Assembly: GCA_902524545.1 (NCBI GenBank)
Contig: CABZDW010000011.1
Coordinates: 1 to 43,814, forward strand
Length of the DNA: 43,814 nucleotides
Origin: an uncultured Pelagibacteraceae bacterium
Lineage (GTDB): Bacteria > Pseudomonadota > Alphaproteobacteria > Pelagibacterales > Pelagibacteraceae
Reading direction: 5' to 3'
Shown: in pieces, positions 15,641 to 24,882 of the stretch
Layout: every line of letters starts with the position of its first letter
Position numbering within the stretch: position 1 is the first letter of the stretch
The notes under the pieces: model-generated
The model's database searches: none
The model's input: the letters and a program-made list of their open reading frames with translations, nothing else
What the model was told of the DNA's origin: nothing
Translations under genes and position numbers: made by a program

Positions 15641-18310
15641 ATGAAACCAGGAAATAAAAATTCTTATAAATCATTATCCGACCTAGATGTTAACGGAAAA
15701 AATTTTAAATATTACTCATTAAAAAAAGCTGAGTTAAATGGGTTACAAGGTATTTCAAAATTACCAAAGTCGTTAAAAGTTTTATTAGAAAACCTACTTA
15801 GATATGAGGATGATGTATCAGTTAATAAAAATCAAATAGAAGCAATCAAAAAATGGCTTGATACAAAAAAATCAAAAACGGAAATAGCTTACAGACCAGC
15901 CAGGGTTTTGCTCCAAGATTATACAGGAATACCAGCAGTAGCGGATTTAGCTGCAATGAGAGAAGCTGTAAAAGAAAAAAATAAAGATCCCAATACAATT
16001 AACCCCTTATCAGCAGTTGATTTAGTTATTGATCACTCTGTTCAAGTTGATCAATCTGCCAAAAAAGATTCATTTGAAAAGAATGTAGATATTGAATTTA
16101 AAAGAAATGGCGAAAGATATTCTTTTTTAAAATGGGGTCAGAGTGCTTTTAACAACTTTAGAATTGTTCCTCCAGGAACAGGTATATGTCACCAGGTTAA
16201 TTTAGAATATTTATCGAAAGTAGTTTGGTCGGAAGAATACAAAGGGGAAAAATATTTGTTCCCTGATACTCTTGTTGGGACAGATAGTCATACAACAATG
16301 GTCAATGGTTTATCAGTTTTAGGATGGGGTGTTGGTGGAATTGAAGCTGAGGCAGGTATGCTAGGACAACCTATTTCAATGTTAATCCCTGAGGTTATTG
16401 GATTTGAAGTAACAAAAAAAATGCCAGAGGGAACAACTGCTACAGACTTAGTTTTAACAGTTGTTAAAATGCTTAGAGATAAAGGGGTAGTTGGGAAATT
16501 TGTTGAATTTTACGGTGAGGGATTAAAAAATTTAACTCTAGCAGATAGAGCAACGATTGCTAACATGGCTCCTGAGTATGGTGCTACTTGTGGTTTTTTC
16601 CCTATAGATGAGGAAACCTTAAAATATTTAGAATTTTCTGGAAGAGATAAAGAAACGGTGGAAATAGTTGAGAAATATGCAAAAGAACAAGGTCTATGGG
16701 CAAGCAATGAAATTGAATTCAGTGACAGGATTTCATTGGATATGTCAACCATAGTTCCAACTATATCAGGCCCTAAAAGACCACAAGATAAAGTTTTTTT
16801 AACGGATGCTTCAAGTAATTTTAAAAAGGTATTTAAAGAAACTACAGATAAAAAGGATTATAGAATTTCCAAGGTAAAAAATACAGATTATGAAATCAAA
16901 GATGGTTCAATATTAATAGCAGCAATTACGTCATGCACCAACACCTCGAATCCAAATGTTCTTATTGGAGCTGGATTGCTTGCAAAAAAAGCTGTTGAGT
17001 TAGGATTAAATGTTAAACCATGGGTTAAAACATCTTTAGCTCCTGGATCAAAAGTGGTTACTGATTATTTAGAGAAAGCAGGTCTAAATACTTATTTAGA
17101 TCAATTAGGATTTAATTTAGTTGGTTATGGTTGTACAACTTGTATCGGTAATTCAGGTCCGTTAGCAGAAAATATAGTTGACGCTATTCAAAAAGAAAAT
17201 TTATATGCAGTTTCAGTTTTATCAGGTAACAGAAACTTTGAAGGAAGAATTTCACCTCATATAAAAGCAAATTACTTAGCCTCTCCTCCACTTGTAGTAG
17301 CCTATGCGCTTGCTGGTCACATGGAATTCGATTTATTCAAAGAATCATTAGGAAAAGATAAAAACGATAAAGATGTATTTTTAAAAGATATTTGGCCCTC
17401 AAATAAAGAAATAGAGGATACTTTAAAGAACTCTCTTAGTGCAGATATGTTTGTTAAAAGATATTCAAACGTTTCTGAGGGACCAAAACAATGGCAAGAA
17501 ATCAAAACAGAAAAGAGTAGTATTTATAATTGGGATGAGAATTCTACTTATGTAAAAAAGCCCCCATTTTTTGAAAATCTTAGTGATGAGCCAGAGGGTT
17601 TTAAAGAAATTAAAAACGCAAGACCATTATTGATATTGGGAGACATGGTTACTACCGATCATATTTCTCCAGCTGGTACTATTCAAAAAGATAGTCCAAC
17701 GGGAGAGTATTTTATGAACTATCAAATTCTTCCAAAGGATTATAACTCATATGGTTCAAGACGTGGAAATCACGAGGTGATGATGAGAGGCACATTTGCA
17801 AATATAAGAATTAAAAATGAAATGGCCCCAGGAACTGAAGGCGGTTTCACAAAACTATATCCTGAGGAAAAGGTTATGTCAGTTTATGATGCAGTAGTGG
17901 AGTATAAAAAAAGAAAAACTGATTTAGTTGTAATTGGTGGCAATGAATATGGCACAGGTTCCTCTCGTGATTGGGCTGCAAAAGGAACTAAATTACTAGG
18001 TGTTAAGGTAGTAATAGCAGAAAGTTTTGAGAGAATACATAGGTCTAATTTGATTGGCATGGGAATATTACCACTACAATTTATAGAAAATATGAATAGA
18101 AAAAATCTAAATTTATTAGGATCTGAATTAATAAGTATAGTTGACATTGAAAAAGGAATTAATCCGTCTGATAAAGTCAAAGTTGAGATTAAATATGTAT
18201 CTGGTGATGTTAAAATTATAGATACCCTTTGTAGAATTGATACAAAAAATGAATTGGAGTATTATAAAAATGGTGGAATACTTCAATATGTTTTAAGAAA
18301 TATGATTTAA
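15641..18310 (+). CDS. acnA: Aconitate hydratase (AcnA type)
   Basis: Aconitase isomerises citrate to isocitrate through cis-aconitate in the TCA cycle, in the cytoplasm. At 889 residues it has the normal AcnA/IRP1 length. Iron-sulfur cluster cysteines appear in ITSCTNTSNP and GYGCTTCIGNSGPL; GTDSHTTMVNGLSVLGWGVGG is the substrate loop; the swivelling C-terminal domain has GDMVTTDHISPAG and GSSRDWAAKGT. It follows the LysE gene by three bases and precedes the YfgM-like gene by one base, so the message is continuous. No riboswitch or regulator is seen upstream. Confidence 0.97.
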   Translation: MKPGNKNSYKSLSDLDVNGKNFKYYSLKKAELNGLQGISKLPKSLKVLLENLLRYEDDVSVNKNQIEAIKKWLDTKKSKTEIAYRPARVLLQDYTGIPAVADLAAMREAVKEKNKDPNTINPLSAVDLVIDHSVQVDQSAKKDSFEKNVDIEFKRNGERYSFLKWGQSAFNNFRIVPPGTGICHQVNLEYLSKVVWSEEYKGEKYLFPDTLVGTDSHTTMVNGLSVLGWGVGGIEAEAGMLGQPISMLIPEVIGFEVTKKMPEGTTATDLVLTVVKMLRDKGVVGKFVEFYGEGLKNLTLADRATIANMAPEYGATCGFFPIDEETLKYLEFSGRDKETVEIVEKYAKEQGLWASNEIEFSDRISLDMSTIVPTISGPKRPQDKVFLTDASSNFKKVFKETTDKKDYRISKVKNTDYEIKDGSILIAAITSCTNTSNPNVLIGAGLLAKKAVELGLNVKPWVKTSLAPGSKVVTDYLEKAGLNTYLDQLGFNLVGYGCTTCIGNSGPLAENIVDAIQKENLYAVSVLSGNRNFEGRISPHIKANYLASPPLVVAYALAGHMEFDLFKESLGKDKNDKDVFLKDIWPSNKEIEDTLKNSLSADMFVKRYSNVSEGPKQWQEIKTEKSSIYNWDENSTYVKKPPFFENLSDEPEGFKEIKNARPLLILGDMVTTDHISPAGTIQKDSPTGEYFMNYQILPKDYNSYGSRRGNHEVMMRGTFANIRIKNEMAPGTEGGFTKLYPEEKVMSVYDAVVEYKKRKTDLVVIGGNEYGTGSSRDWAAKGTKLLGVKVVIAESFERIHRSNLIGMGILPLQFIENMNRKNLNLLGSELISIVDIEKGINPSDKVKVEIKYVSGDVKIIDTLCRIDTKNELEYYKNGGILQYVLRNMI

Positions 18311-18311
18311 T

Positions 18312-18956
18312 ATGGATGAGGATATATCAATAATAAACACAAACACAAGAAATGAAAAAATAAAAAATTTTTTTATTCATAATAAAAAAAAAATAATTGC
18401 AGGATTAATTGTTATTACTGTGCTTTTAATTAGCTATTTTGCTTTTGGTGAATATCAGGATAGTAAAAGATTAAAGATCTCAGACACTTTTAATTCAATA
18501 ACTATTAATTATTCTGAGAATAATAAGGAAAAAACAGCCAAAGATTTAATAGAAATAGTTAAGGAAAAAAATTCAACTTATTCACCATTATCTTTATATT
18601 TCATAATAGATAATGGATTAATCAGTGAAAAAAATACAATCAACAATTTGTTTAATGTTATTATTGACGAAACCTCATTAGATGAAGAAATAAAAAATTT
18701 AAATATTTATAAAAAAGCGCTTTATAATTCTGATGATAGTAGTGAAAGCGATCTTTTAGATATTTTAAATCCACTAATAAAATCAGAAAGTGTCTGGAAA
18801 TCTCATGCTTTGTACTTAATGGCAGAATTTTTTTATTCAAAAAATGAAATGCAAAAATCAAAAGAATTTTTTAATCAAATCTTAAATTTAGATAATGCTA
18901 ATAAAGAAATTCAGTTAGAGGCTCGAAAAAGGCTTAATCGAGATTTAAGTGAGTAA
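18312..18956 (+). CDS. YfgM-like membrane-anchored tetratricopeptide-type protein
   Basis: This is a 214-residue protein with a short cytoplasmic N-terminus, one membrane segment (about residues 27-45, IIAGLIVITVLLISYFAFG) and a helical periplasmic part. The C-terminal stretch (ALYLMAEFFYSKNEMQKSKEFFNQILNLDNANKEIQLEARKR, split across about 160-205) reads as tetratricopeptide helices. E. coli YfgM has the same plan and is encoded directly before bamB, as here, which is the main reason for the name. YfgM is associated with the Sec translocon and periplasmic chaperones. It overlaps the BamB-like gene by eight bases. The sequence itself is weakly conserved. Confidence 0.7.
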   Translation: MDEDISIINTNTRNEKIKNFFIHNKKKIIAGLIVITVLLISYFAFGEYQDSKRLKISDTFNSITINYSENNKEKTAKDLIEIVKEKNSTYSPLSLYFIIDNGLISEKNTINNLFNVIIDETSLDEEIKNLNIYKKALYNSDDSSESDLLDILNPLIKSESVWKSHALYLMAEFFYSKNEMQKSKEFFNQILNLDNANKEIQLEARKRLNRDLSE

Positions 18957-20250
18957 GATTTTTCAATTATTATTAATAATTATTTTTTTTCCTAGTTGTT
19001 CTTTAAACCAAAATTCAAAGTTTTGGACCTCAGAAAATATTAAAGAAATGGAAGAACAAAATTTTGAAAAAATCTTTGTAAATCAATCATCTTTAAGTCA
19101 AGAATTAAACACTAATATTAATTTGAATCTTAGTAAAAGTTTTACAAAAAATAATTTATCAAAAAAATTCACTAATAATGATGGAAGAGTTAATTTTGAT
19201 GGTTTTTTAAAAAGATCATCAAAATATAAATTTTCTAAAATTGAGAACTTTGATCAATCAGAACCAATTATATCATTTAATAAAGATAATATAATTTTTT
19301 TTGATGATAAAGGCACAGTTTTACAATTTGATAAGCGATCAAAGTTAATATGGAAAAAAAATTACTATACTAAATCAGAGAGAAAATCTAATCCAATCTT
19401 GCAGTTTGCAAATGATAGTAAATTTTTGATAGTCGCAGATAATTTGTCAAAATATTATATGTTGGATCTAGAAAGTGGAGATTTAGTTTGGTCTAAAAAT
19501 AATTCGGCACCATTTAATTCTGAAATAAAAATTTATGAGGACCGTTTTTTTTTAATTGATTATACTAATACGCTTAGATGTTATTCTGTTAAAAATGGAG
19601 ATGAACTTTGGAATTTTCAAACTGAGTCAGCACTAATAAGGTCTCAAAAAAAATTATCAATGGTGATTGTGGAAAATGTAATTTACTTTAATAATTCTTT
19701 AGGAGACATTAGTGCTGTTGGAATAAATAATGGCGAATTAATTTGGCAGCTACCTACTCAAAGTGATGCATTATATGAATCTGCCTTTTCATTAGAAACA
19801 TCAGATATTATAACTGATAAAAAAGACTTACTTTTTTCAAATAATAAAAACCAATTTTTTTCTATTGATATAGAAACTGGAAGTTTTAATTGGGAGAATA
19901 CTGTAAATTCAAATTTGAGACCAACCTTAGTTGATAATTTCATAATTACGGTTTCTTTAGAGGGTTATTTAGTCGTGATAGATAAAATCACTGGAAATAT
20001 TATTAAAGTCACAGATGTATTTAATAATTTTAATCCAAAAAAAAGAAAAAAGATTTTGCCCACAGGATTTATTGTTGGTCTAAAAAATATTTATTTATCT
20101 ACAAATATAGGAAGATTGTTAGTAATTGATATAAAATCTGGTAAAACTATTACGACATTAAAAATTGATAGGGATAAAATCTCACGTCCTTTTATTTCAA
20201 ACCAAAATCTATATTTAGCGAAAGATAATGCTATAATTAAATTAAAATAA
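18949..20250 (+). CDS. bamB: BamB-like outer-membrane assembly lipoprotein (PQQ-type beta-propeller)
   Basis: This is a 433-residue lipoprotein. The signal peptide ends in a lipobox-like FFPSC, so Cys17 would be lipidated. Repeated blades of the PQQ type follow (for example DLESGDLVW, SVKNGDELW, GINNGELIWQ, DIETGSFNW), as in BamB, the propeller subunit of the outer-membrane protein assembly complex. The start is GTG at 18949, inside the end of the YfgM-like gene. In E. coli bamB is followed by der; here a cupin gene follows instead, overlapping the stop by one base. Sequence between blades is divergent, but fold, lipid anchor and gene order agree. Confidence 0.82.
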   Translation: MSKIFQLLLIIIFFPSCSLNQNSKFWTSENIKEMEEQNFEKIFVNQSSLSQELNTNINLNLSKSFTKNNLSKKFTNNDGRVNFDGFLKRSSKYKFSKIENFDQSEPIISFNKDNIIFFDDKGTVLQFDKRSKLIWKKNYYTKSERKSNPILQFANDSKFLIVADNLSKYYMLDLESGDLVWSKNNSAPFNSEIKIYEDRFFLIDYTNTLRCYSVKNGDELWNFQTESALIRSQKKLSMVIVENVIYFNNSLGDISAVGINNGELIWQLPTQSDALYESAFSLETSDIITDKKDLLFSNNKNQFFSIDIETGSFNWENTVNSNLRPTLVDNFIITVSLEGYLVVIDKITGNIIKVTDVFNNFNPKKRKKILPTGFIVGLKNIYLSTNIGRLLVIDIKSGKTITTLKIDRDKISRPFISNQNLYLAKDNAIIKLK

Positions 20251-20681
20251 TGTTTTTAAGATTATTAGATAAGTTAGGTAGAAAAAAAGTTGTTCTAGAT
20301 AGAGGACCTTCACACCCAAGATTTGATTTAGCAAAACCTTGGATGAATAGATATTATTTAATTTTCAGACACAGACCAAAATGGTTTCCGTTTAATATAC
20401 TTATTCATGAAATGTTAGCTGATGATCATGGTGACGGGGTGCACAATCATCTTTTTCCCTATATAACTATAGTAATAAGAGGAGGTTATTGGGAAACAAC
20501 CAAAAAAGGAAAATTTTGGAGAAAACCTGGTTATATTGGATTTAGATCTGCCAATACACATCACAGAGTTGATTTGGAGCCTGGAACCAAACCAATGACT
20601 ATTTTTATTGCCGGTCCATTTGGATTGAGGAAGGGTCCGAGATCAGAATATGGTATTGATTTTAAATCAAAAAAAAATTGA
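20250..20681 (+). CDS. Small cupin-fold protein of unknown function
   Basis: This is a 143-residue protein I do not recognise by name. It contains a likely cupin motif: H65 and H67 in GDGVHNH, E82 in GGYWE, and H104/H105 in a second block GYIGFRSANTHH, which would form a metal site in one beta-barrel. The first 50 residues are basic and include HPRFDLAKPWMNRYY. Related proteins are usually left as conserved hypothetical; some cupins are dioxygenases or sugar-modifying enzymes, and nothing here chooses between these. The ATG overlaps the bamB-like stop (TAATG) and its TGA overlaps the zapE start (TGATG), so it is translationally coupled to both. Confidence 0.72.
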   Translation: MFLRLLDKLGRKKVVLDRGPSHPRFDLAKPWMNRYYLIFRHRPKWFPFNILIHEMLADDHGDGVHNHLFPYITIVIRGGYWETTKKGKFWRKPGYIGFRSANTHHRVDLEPGTKPMTIFIAGPFGLRKGPRSEYGIDFKSKKN

Positions 20682-21739
20682 TGTCCAAAACTCTTGAGGA
20701 AAAATTCAAGTTATTTTGTAATTCAAAAAATTTAGAGATAAATCAACATCAAATTACAACAATTCAAATACTTGAAGATTTTTATAATAAAAATTTTCAT
20801 TCATCAATTCTGAATTTTTTTAAAAAAGAAAATCATAAAAAAGGATTTTACCTTTACGGAGGTGTTGGGGTTGGAAAAACAATGATTTTAGATTTTTTTT
20901 ATGATCTTATCTCTGAAAAAAAACTAAGACTTCACTTTAATGAGTTTATGCTAAATTTTCATGATTTTGCTCATGTAAATAAAAAAAAGTTAGATGAAAA
21001 TATTATTAATTTATTTGTAAAAAATCTCAAATCAAAATTTTCTTTAATTTATTTTGATGAGTTTCAAGTAACTAATATTGTAGATGCTATGATACTAGGT
21101 AAATTATTTGATAAGATATTTGGTGAGAATATAAAGGTTATTATTACCTCTAATATAGCGATTTCTGAATTGTATAAAGATGGTCTCCAAAGAGATCAAT
21201 TCAAACCTTTTATTAAGATTATGAAAAGAAAGACAGTAGAATATGAGCTTGTTATTGAAGATGATTATAGAAAATCAAAAGAAAACCAAAATGATAGATA
21301 TTTCTTTCCATTAAACCAAGAAACTAATTTTAAGATGAATAAATTTTTTAGGATTATTTCAAAGGATAAAAAAAAAAATACGTTAACTCTTAATATTAAA
21401 GGAAGAGAATTTTTAATTAATGAGTTCTATGAGGGAGTTATAAGATTTACATTTAAGGAATTATGTGACAAAATTTTAGGGGCCGAGGATTATCTTGAAA
21501 TAGTTAAAGTTTCCAAATTTATGGTTATTGATCAAATACCAAAGTTTGATGATATAAATTCTAATCAACAACACCGTTTTATTACATTAATTGACATACT
21601 TTATGATAAGAAAATACCAATTGCTGTCACTGCAGAAAAAAATTTAGATAAATTGACCTCGTCTAAATCATTAAAAGAGCCATTTAAACGTACAATTAGT
21701 CGTCTTTACGAATTAACATCTTCAAACTTTAATTTATGA
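20681..21739 (+). CDS. zapE: Cell-division ATPase ZapE (AFG1/LACE1 family)
   Basis: This is a P-loop ATPase of the AFG1/ZapE family, about 352 residues as usual. Walker A is GGVGVGKTMILDFFY, Walker B LIYFDEFQVTNIVDAM, and sensor-1 VIITSNIAISELYKDGLQR; LHFNEFMLNFHDFAH between them is a family block. ZapE acts at the division site on the Z ring, and mitochondrial relatives handle unneeded respiratory subunits. A TTG three bases upstream is in frame, but the ATG at 20681, overlapping the cupin stop, is the natural start. It ends in an ATGA overlap with the YjbQ-type gene. Confidence 0.9.
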   Translation: MSKTLEEKFKLFCNSKNLEINQHQITTIQILEDFYNKNFHSSILNFFKKENHKKGFYLYGGVGVGKTMILDFFYDLISEKKLRLHFNEFMLNFHDFAHVNKKKLDENIINLFVKNLKSKFSLIYFDEFQVTNIVDAMILGKLFDKIFGENIKVIITSNIAISELYKDGLQRDQFKPFIKIMKRKTVEYELVIEDDYRKSKENQNDRYFFPLNQETNFKMNKFFRIISKDKKKNTLTLNIKGREFLINEFYEGVIRFTFKELCDKILGAEDYLEIVKVSKFMVIDQIPKFDDINSNQQHRFITLIDILYDKKIPIAVTAEKNLDKLTSSKSLKEPFKRTISRLYELTSSNFNL

Positions 21740-22158
21740 TACAAAAATTCAATAACTTTAAAATTAATACTGATGGACAAAAGTTATATGAATTTACTGA
21801 TCAAACAATCAATTGGATAAAAACAAATAAGTTTAAAAATGGTATTCTTAATTTAAGCATTCAGCACACTAGCGCTTCTTTAATCATTCAAGAAAATGCA
21901 GATCCAAATGTTCAAACCGATTTGATAAATTATTTTAACAAACTGGCACCTATGGATAACAAGTTATATGTCCACACAACTGAGGGAAAAGACGATATGC
22001 CTGCACACATAAAATCTAGTTTAACAAATAATCAAATTTCTCTTAGTGTTGAAAATGGAGTGTTATTACTTGGAACCTGGCAAGGTATATATTTATTTGA
22101 GCACAGATTAAACCCGCAGACGAGAACAATAATTCATCATTTTTTAGGAGAAATTTAA
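21736..22158 (+). CDS. yjbQ: YjbQ/UPF0047-family protein
   Basis: This is a 140-residue protein of the UPF0047 family, normally about 135-140 residues. SIQHTSASLIIQENADPNV and the C-terminal LGTWQGIYLFEHR are the hallmark blocks, with the histidines forming the conserved site. E. coli YjbQ can replace thiamine phosphate synthase weakly, but the main physiological role of the family is unsettled. The start overlaps the zapE stop by four bases. The stop shares TTAA (22155-22158) with the convergent photolyase gene. Confidence 0.92.
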   Translation: MIQKFNNFKINTDGQKLYEFTDQTINWIKTNKFKNGILNLSIQHTSASLIIQENADPNVQTDLINYFNKLAPMDNKLYVHTTEGKDDMPAHIKSSLTNNQISLSVENGVLLLGTWQGIYLFEHRLNPQTRTIIHHFLGEI

Positions 22159-23576
22159 TTTTTTTTTAAACTCTGAAAAGCTTTTAACGCTGATGCTCTA
22201 GCCTCTTCATGTATTACTATTGGGTTTGGATAATCTTTTCCTATGATTGTATTTATTGCTTTTTGATACTTCACTTCCATTTCCCAAGGTTTATGAATAA
22301 ATTTTTGTGGAACTTTGTTTAATTCTGGTACCCATTTTTTTACGTATTTTCCTTCTTTATCAAATTTTTCACCTTGAAGAATAGGATTAAAAATTCTGAA
22401 ATAAGGAGCTGCATCCGCTCCACAACCCGCAACCCATTGCCACTGAGCTACATTATTGGCTTTATTAAAATCAAGCAAACAATTTCTAAAATGTTTTTCA
22501 CCCTCAGTCCAATTAATTCTTAGATGTTTAACTAAAAAAGAACCAACTACCATCCTTATTCTGTTATGCATCCAACCTGTTTCATATAATTCTCTCATTC
22601 CAGCATCAACAATTGGATAACCAGTCAATCCTAATTTCCAAGCTTTTAAAAACTTTTCATTTTTTACCCACGGGAATTTATCAAATTCTTTTCTGTAATT
22701 ACCTTTTAGGAATTCAGGAAAATAATTAATCAAGCTGTGGGAGAACTCACGCCAACCTAATTCATTAACATACTTTCTATAACCAATACCTTTAGATTTA
22801 GTATCATTACATTTTTTCCAAATAGTACTTACATGTATTTGTCCGTGCTTTATGTAAGGAGATAATCTAGAAGTACCCTCGATAGAAGGGTAGTCTCTTG
22901 CAACCCCGTATTCTTTAATTTTATTATCGATAAGATTGTTTAGGATTTTTTTTGAGTCGTTTTCTGAAACTTTCCAATAATCCTCAAATTTTTTATACCA
23001 GTTCTCTTTTGGTAAAATATTTTTTGGCTCAATGCACTTTTTAAAAAAGGAAATCATTTTATTTTTTTTCTTAACAATATAATTTTTACTTGGTGGTAGA
23101 CCCAAATATTTTTGTTCTGCATTTCTCCAGAAAGGAGTAAATACTTTAAAGGGTGTCCCGTCGTTCTTAGTAACTTCTTGAAATTCATTTAAAATATTCC
23201 CTTTAAAATATTTAAATTGAATTTCATTTTTAAGGAAAGTGTCTCTAATTTTTTTTCCTTTTGCAATTACGTCAGGCTCGTAAATTTTATTCCAATATAT
23301 TGAAAAATCGTCTCTTTTTTTTATTTTAGAAAACACTTCAAGCTCATCTCCCGCTAGTATCTCAAGATTTATTTTGTATTTAGATAATTCAGATCTAAAT
23401 GTTTCAAGAGATTTTGAAAGCCACCATTTTTGAGCCTCCCTTTTTTTATCAAAATCATTTTTGTTATAAATGTAGAGGGCGAGTACATTCTCATGATTTT
23501 GAGTTGCGTAAGATAGGGCAGGGTTATTTTCAATTCTAAAGTCCTCTCTTATCCACGTAATAGCATTTTTTGTCAT
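22155..23576 (-). CDS. phrB: Deoxyribodipyrimidine photolyase (class I CPD type)
   Basis: This is a 473-residue DNA photolyase, using reduced FAD and blue light to split cyclobutane pyrimidine dimers. The N-terminal antenna domain begins ITWIREDFRIENNPALSYA. The FAD-binding C-terminal half has WMHNRIRMVVGSFLVKHL, LLDFNKANNVAQWQWVAGCG and DAAPYFRIFNP, and RLSPYIKHGQI lies earlier. A light-repair enzyme fits a surface-ocean organism. It follows the diaminopropionate ammonia-lyase-like gene by nine bases on the same strand, so they may be co-transcribed without a functional link. The electron-transfer tryptophans were not checked individually. The cryptochrome alternative is less likely given close agreement with PhrB. 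Confidence 0.93.
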   Translation of the reverse strand: MTKNAITWIREDFRIENNPALSYATQNHENVLALYIYNKNDFDKKREAQKWWLSKSLETFRSELSKYKINLEILAGDELEVFSKIKKRDDFSIYWNKIYEPDVIAKGKKIRDTFLKNEIQFKYFKGNILNEFQEVTKNDGTPFKVFTPFWRNAEQKYLGLPPSKNYIVKKKNKMISFFKKCIEPKNILPKENWYKKFEDYWKVSENDSKKILNNLIDNKIKEYGVARDYPSIEGTSRLSPYIKHGQIHVSTIWKKCNDTKSKGIGYRKYVNELGWREFSHSLINYFPEFLKGNYRKEFDKFPWVKNEKFLKAWKLGLTGYPIVDAGMRELYETGWMHNRIRMVVGSFLVKHLRINWTEGEKHFRNCLLDFNKANNVAQWQWVAGCGADAAPYFRIFNPILQGEKFDKEGKYVKKWVPELNKVPQKFIHKPWEMEVKYQKAINTIIGKDYPNPIVIHEEARASALKAFQSLKKN

Positions 23577-23585
23577 ATAAATTTT

Positions 23586-24707
23586 TTATCTTCTTCCCTT
23601 AGATAGCAGTTGTTTGTAAAGTTTGACATCTGCATTTCCTTCGCATCCTATTACCAATACATTTGAATTTTGATTAAGATCGATCAATTTCCTTGTTTTT
23701 TTATCGTTACATATTCCAATTAAAGCAATAATTCCAGGTGTGGCACACTCACCACCTATTATCGAGGCTTTGCTAAATTTTTTATCTCTTAATTTAGCTA
23801 CTATTCTTGCTACATTATTATCAGAAACCGAGACACAACAATTAGTTGCTTTTTTTAATATTTGCCATGGTACAAGAGACATCTCGTTACATGACATTCC
23901 GCACATAATACTCTCTTTTTTTATCTTTATCTTTTTTAATTTTTTACTTTTTATACTTTGGAGCACACAATCAGCTCTATCTGGCTCTACAATTATAATT
24001 TTTGGAATTCTCTTAAAGTATTTTGCTACTCCAGCAACTAAACCAGCAGCCAATCCTCCTACACCAGCTTGAAGAAATATATGAGTGATATATTGATTAG
24101 TTTGTCTAGAGATTTCCCTAATTAAAATAGAATAACCTGCCATAGTAAGTTGGGGGACATATCTATAATTTTTTGTTGAAACATCCTGAATGATACTCCA
24201 ATTATTTTTTTTTGATAAAATCTGGCATTTTCGTAAAGAGTTTTCATAATTTCCTTTAACTCTTATTACCTCAGCACCAAATTTTTCTATCTCATCTATC
24301 CTTGTTTTACTTACATGTTGACTGACAAAAATTTTACATTTTAGTTTTAATTTTTTTGCCCCCCAAGCCACAGATCTTCCATGATTACCAGCTGTTGCTG
24401 ATGAGACAGTAATTTTATTTTTTTTTTTTGAGATTTTTTCCACAGCATATGCACCCCCTAAAGCCTTGAAAGATTTTAAATTAAATCTTTTTGACTCGTC
24501 CTTGTAAAATATATTATTAAGCTTTAAATCTTTATTTAATTTACTCAAATTTAACAGTGGTGTAGGACGATAGCCTTTCCATTTTGATATACTTTTATAA
24601 GCATCAATTAAAAATTTTGACGGTAAATATTTCAAAACATATCTTCTATTAAAATTATAATTTTTATTTAATAAAAATTTAGAGTATTTAAATTTACGGT
24701 TTTGCAT
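23586..24707 (-). CDS. PLP-dependent lyase, diaminopropionate ammonia-lyase-like
   Basis: This is a 373-residue fold-type II PLP enzyme. DESKRFNLKSFKALGGAYA contains the Schiff-base lysine, ATAGNHGRSVAWGAKKL is the phosphate/Asn region, and THIFLQAGVGGLAAG is the glycine-rich PLP loop. The order and spacing match diaminopropionate ammonia-lyase (DpaL/YgeX), which splits 2,3-diaminopropionate to pyruvate and ammonia; threonine dehydratase-like enzymes are related. The SIMCGMSCNEMS block aligns with the AGLACGEP region of DpaL but is altered (N for G, and no P), so the substrate may differ. Its position after an ectoine-like cluster, although 9 kb away, makes a diamino-acid role worth considering. 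Confidence 0.72.
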   Translation of the reverse strand: MQNRKFKYSKFLLNKNYNFNRRYVLKYLPSKFLIDAYKSISKWKGYRPTPLLNLSKLNKDLKLNNIFYKDESKRFNLKSFKALGGAYAVEKISKKKNKITVSSATAGNHGRSVAWGAKKLKLKCKIFVSQHVSKTRIDEIEKFGAEVIRVKGNYENSLRKCQILSKKNNWSIIQDVSTKNYRYVPQLTMAGYSILIREISRQTNQYITHIFLQAGVGGLAAGLVAGVAKYFKRIPKIIIVEPDRADCVLQSIKSKKLKKIKIKKESIMCGMSCNEMSLVPWQILKKATNCCVSVSDNNVARIVAKLRDKKFSKASIIGGECATPGIIALIGICNDKKTRKLIDLNQNSNVLVIGCEGNADVKLYKQLLSKGRR

Positions 24708-24882
24708 TTTAAATTTTTAAGCTAAGGTTAAATTATCATTAACGATAAATTTTTTTATATTCAAACTATAAATAAACCTATATTAATATTAATTATAAGT
24801 AATTTTATATTTGGAAATACTATGTTAAGCTTCATTCAAGTATTAGTTGAAATTTTTATAACTTTAAATTTAATAAAATTAT

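Noticed and set aside
24708..24882. 175-base gap upstream of gpsA inspected for RNA genes or riboswitches.
   Set aside because: Only AT-rich sequence without GC-containing stems; nothing beyond an unlocated promoter is expected.
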